Below are positions 43,335 to 45,722 of a DNA stretch of 45,722 bases, in pieces. The notes under the pieces were generated by a model, which saw only the letters and a program-made list of their open reading frames with translations, was not told the origin of the DNA and did not search any database. Source of the stretch: Leeuwenhoekiella sp. (GTDB lineage: Bacteria > Bacteroidota > Bacteroidia > Flavobacteriales > Flavobacteriaceae); contig DRGP01000068.1 in assembly GCA_011050015.1 (NCBI GenBank), forward strand, positions 1-45,722. Direction: 5' to 3'. A program made the translations under genes and the position numbers. Position 1 is the first letter of the stretch, and each line of letters begins with the position of its first letter.

Positions 43335-44617
43335 TGTTTTCTATAAAAAGCGGTGATACGCTCTGTAATGAGCAGCAGCAGGAGTGCCAGCCAAAACCAG
43401 GGCGAAAGATCAATAGACCGTGCGTAATTCTTTATATTTTTCCCTTTAGCGGGAAGTGTTTGCAATTCATTTTTGGAAATGCTGCGTGCGTCATAAGCAA
43501 CTAGTTGCTGTTCCAGATCAGGATGCAGATTCAAAATCTCCAACAATTGCTCTGGTAGATTTTCCGAAACCGTATTTTCTGAATTTAATGACCGCGTCAG
43601 ATTAAAAACTTGCGGATTTATTGTCGGTTTAATCAGTTTTATGGCAAAAATATCCGATTTGTAGGTCAAAATTCGACCAGAAAAGCCGGAAATTGGTTTG
43701 TTTTTTAACCAAATCAAGAGATCGGTTTTGGTATTAAATGGAATCGTATCGGCAAATTCTGTTATTTTCAGAGGTTGCGCAATAAACGTGGACAGCGCAC
43801 GTAGGGATGCCTCAATATATCTTTGTTCTGAAAGCATCGTGTCATTGACTGCAATTTTTACACGAAGCGTATCTTGGATTTCTAAGGGAAATGTTTTGGT
43901 TTTTCCGTTTCGATCTAGCGAAATGGAATCTCTTTTTATATTGATCTTGCCTCTTTTTAAGCCTATTTTTTTCTTATTAAAACTGAGTTGCTCGCTATCG
44001 CTATTTACCGAAATCAGCTGTATACTATCGCCCTGTTGGTTGGCTAAAACAAGTTGATTTATAACAGTTTCAGGATTTAGAACTATCCAGTTTATTTTTT
44101 TATAAATCTCTGGTGGTTTTCCATTTACACCTTGTAGTAAACCGCGTGTAAAAACCACTATGCTATCGGCGGGCAGTTGTTCCATTTGCTCTGCCAGTTG
44201 CCAGTAATTCGGTATTGCTGCTTTGTTTTGAAGCGATTGATCGCGCTCCCGTACTGGGAAATCTGCTTGAAGTAAATGTGTACGTTCCTCCGGCAGCGAA
44301 TCCACCATTGATCTGATTCCGGTATTTTTGAGCAACGCGGGTTCGACCAAGTAAACAACAGATTGCTCTTCCGCTTGCCGGTTCCATTGAGGTGCGGCAA
44401 GAATAAAAACAAGCAATGTGATGAGCAGCAGCCTTAAAAAAAGCAATAACAATTCATTAATCTGAATGCTGCTTGCCTGTTTGGGATTAGATTCCGTGAG
44501 TAATTGAATACTGCCTATTTTAATGGTTTTCCCCTCTTTTTTACTCCATAAATGAATTGCTACCGGCACCACAAGTGCCAGTAAACCCCATAAATATGTA
44601 GGATTTAAAAAGGTCAT
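43331..44617 (-). CDS. BatA N-terminal domain membrane protein
   Basis: A 428-residue protein starting MTFLNPTYLWGLLALVVPVAIH, the BatA/aerotolerance-regulator N-terminal signature with two helices (about 8-22 and 55-77). It ends with a third helix (WFWLALLLLLITERITA, about 406-422). The middle has no vWA MIDAS motif (no DxSxS), so it is a BatA-like membrane scaffold rather than full BatA. It overlaps both neighbours by 4 bases (ATGA and similar), which indicates translational coupling in the MoxR-DUF58 operon. Confidence 0.82.
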   Translation of the reverse strand: MTFLNPTYLWGLLALVVPVAIHLWSKKEGKTIKIGSIQLLTESNPKQASSIQINELLLLFLRLLLITLLVFILAAPQWNRQAEEQSVVYLVEPALLKNTGIRSMVDSLPEERTHLLQADFPVRERDQSLQNKAAIPNYWQLAEQMEQLPADSIVVFTRGLLQGVNGKPPEIYKKINWIVLNPETVINQLVLANQQGDSIQLISVNSDSEQLSFNKKKIGLKRGKINIKRDSISLDRNGKTKTFPLEIQDTLRVKIAVNDTMLSEQRYIEASLRALSTFIAQPLKITEFADTIPFNTKTDLLIWLKNKPISGFSGRILTYKSDIFAIKLIKPTINPQVFNLTRSLNSENTVSENLPEQLLEILNLHPDLEQQLVAYDARSISKNELQTLPAKGKNIKNYARSIDLSPWFWLALLLLLITERITAFYRKQ

Positions 44618-45510
44618 GACAGGTTACCACGTTCTTTGAGAAAAGTTTGCAACGCCGCCCCTATCGGTTCTTGCAATTGGAAGCGTTCATAACTGATTCC
44701 GGCTGCTAGTAATTGATCCTTAACAGATTCTATATGATTGTTTAATAGGCTCAAATAGTGGTTTTTTGCCTCTTTAGCATTGATTTTTATGCGGTTTCCA
44801 TTTTCCAGATCTTCAAAAGTTACGGTACCCTTGTAATCAAATTCCAGTTCTTTTTTGCCCATTATATGTAGCAAAACGACCTCATTACGGGAAGTTTTCA
44901 GGCGTTTGACAAAATTGGTGAGTTCGTGGTTATTTTCGTATAAATCAGTGATAAAAAAGACCAGTTCTTTCCGGCTGCGGTCATGCATTTTTTCAAGCTC
45001 CAATGCTTGTTCAGGCCATTTACCGGTACTTTGTATATTGATCAGTTCAAGTAATAAGCGGTTAAAATGTTGCTTTTGCGCTTTGGGAAATACAGTTTGT
45101 AACCGCTGGTCATTTAGGGCAAAAAGCCCCACCGCGTCGCCCTGTTGCCGGCTTAAATACGCCAATGACGCAACCAGGATGCGTACGTATTCCATTTTTG
45201 AAAGTCCGTTCTCCGTGTGCTGCATAGATTTGCTCGCATCCACAATAAATTTTACTGAAACATGCGTATCTACTTCGGCTTGTTTGATATAATACCTCCC
45301 GGAGCGCGCCAGCATTTTCCAGTCCAGCAAACGCAGGTCATCACCCGGTTCATACCCGCGATACTGACTGAACTCCATCCCCTGCCCTACGCGCCTGCTA
45401 TTATGTAAACCGGAGAGATGCCCATCCACAATGACCCGTGCAATCAGGGAAAGTCCGCTTACACTATTGATGATTTCCGGTTTCAGCAAATCCTGATAAT
45501 CCTGCTTCAA
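44614..45510 (-). CDS. DUF58 domain-containing protein
   Basis: A 298-residue soluble protein of the DUF58 family, the regular partner of MoxR ATPases. The signature FSQYRGYEPGDDLRLLDWKMLARSGRYYIK (about residues 47-76) is the conserved DUF58 block. VDASKSM (from about residue 91) is a vWA/MIDAS-type metal-binding motif. The start is a TTG at 45510, five bases after the moxR stop; no ATG is available before the conserved block. It likely acts with MoxR as a chaperone-like pair for the membrane proteins encoded downstream. Confidence 0.9.
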   Translation of the reverse strand: MKQDYQDLLKPEIINSVSGLSLIARVIVDGHLSGLHNSRRVGQGMEFSQYRGYEPGDDLRLLDWKMLARSGRYYIKQAEVDTHVSVKFIVDASKSMQHTENGLSKMEYVRILVASLAYLSRQQGDAVGLFALNDQRLQTVFPKAQKQHFNRLLLELINIQSTGKWPEQALELEKMHDRSRKELVFFITDLYENNHELTNFVKRLKTSRNEVVLLHIMGKKELEFDYKGTVTFEDLENGNRIKINAKEAKNHYLSLLNNHIESVKDQLLAAGISYERFQLQEPIGAALQTFLKERGNLS

Positions 45511-45515
45511 AATGG

Positions 45516-45722
45516 CTATTTTTGGTTGGAAATTGGCGTGTTTTTTAATAATTCGCGAGTCACGTCATCAGATGTAATCCCTTCGGCTTCCGCCCGAAAA
45601 TTAACGATCACACGATGCCGTAGCACGGGAAAAGCCACTTCCTTAAGATCTTCCGGTGTGACCGAAAGTCGGCCCTTCGCCAGCGCCCTTGCCTTTGCGG
45701 TAAGTATCATCGCCTGTCCCGC
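45516..45722 (-). CDS. MoxR-family AAA+ ATPase, C-terminal end (cut by right edge)
   Basis: The last 68 codons of a MoxR ATPase. The frame reads AGQAMILTAKARALAKGR, then VTPEDLKEVAFPVLRHRV, the helical lid domain with the sensor region S-P-R-A-G-Q-A and the conserved H-R-V at the end. The Walker motifs lie beyond the window. MoxR followed directly by DUF58 and BatA-like genes is a recurrent Bacteroidota operon. The stop codon TAG is 5 bases before the DUF58 start. Confidence 0.9.
   Translation of the reverse strand, partial: AGQAMILTAKARALAKGRLSVTPEDLKEVAFPVLRHRVIVNFRAEAEGITSDDVTRELLKNTPISNQK

Noticed and set aside
1-45722. tRNA/rRNA genes, CRISPR arrays, prophage or intact insertion sequences
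   Set aside because: Looked for cloverleaf ends, repeat-spacer patterns, integrase or transposase motifs and found none.

Overview
The window looks like a chromosomal segment of a marine-type member of the Flavobacteriaceae (Bacteroidota). The evidence is the moderate-to-low GC, menaquinone genes arranged as menA / UPF0173 hydrolase / menC, many SPII lipoproteins, secreted M1 and M28 peptidases, an hmuTUV heme importer, a gyrA-TPR gene pair, and a moxR / DUF58 / BatA-like / DUF4175-like operon. The genus is not established. I see no rRNA or tRNA gene, CRISPR array, phage module or intact insertion sequence.

Layout. 1-2361 (minus): menC (cut by the left edge), a UPF0173 metallo-hydrolase and menA. 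2500-8826 (plus): a lipoprotein alpha-amylase, the heme importer hmuT-hmuU-hmuV, a decayed maltose O-acetyltransferase, and an MscS channel. 9066-13175: a divergent trehalose pair, a GH15 trehalase/glucoamylase-like enzyme (minus) and a fused OtsA-OtsB (plus). 13344-18334 (plus): an M28 peptidase, a ParS/RES toxin-antitoxin pair, an M1 peptidase and a dienelactone-hydrolase lipoprotein. 18343-21557 (minus): an FNT-family channel, the remnant of a guanine-deaminase-like gene, and a compact aconitase.

21697-25725: a TerC/Alx protein, a ribosome hibernation factor followed by a cysteine-free ArsC-fold protein (plus), then CorA and a DJ-1/PfpI protein (minus). 25924-30199: a divergent TruA (minus), then cysE-cysM-DUF1853 and a peroxiredoxin-like gene (plus). 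30283-36915: gyrA with a TPR protein (minus) facing away from clpC (plus). 37233-39146 (plus): two tandem paralogous lipoproteins of a family I do not recognise, plus a secreted TapB/DUF3108-like protein. 39147-39427: a repeat-rich intergenic region. 39428-45722 (minus): five overlapping genes ending in moxR, which is cut by the right edge.

How the genes work together. Trehalose is both made (OtsAB) and probably cleaved (GH15), next to an osmotic-release MscS channel, which suggests osmotic-stress physiology. CysE makes O-acetylserine for CysM. HmuT, HmuU and HmuV form a complete periplasm-to-cytoplasm heme importer, with no outer-membrane receptor in view. ParS and RES form a type II toxin-antitoxin module upstream of, and possibly co-transcribed with, an M1 peptidase. 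The MoxR operon probably builds or checks an envelope complex.

The parts least explained by known families are the paired lipoproteins at 37233-38411, the structured repeat at 39168-39331, the cysteine-free ArsC-like partner of the hibernation factor, and a recurring AT-rich intergenic hairpin motif. Most of the window is ordinary core genome. I did not find a clear-cut new multi-gene system; the lipoprotein cluster is the best candidate.
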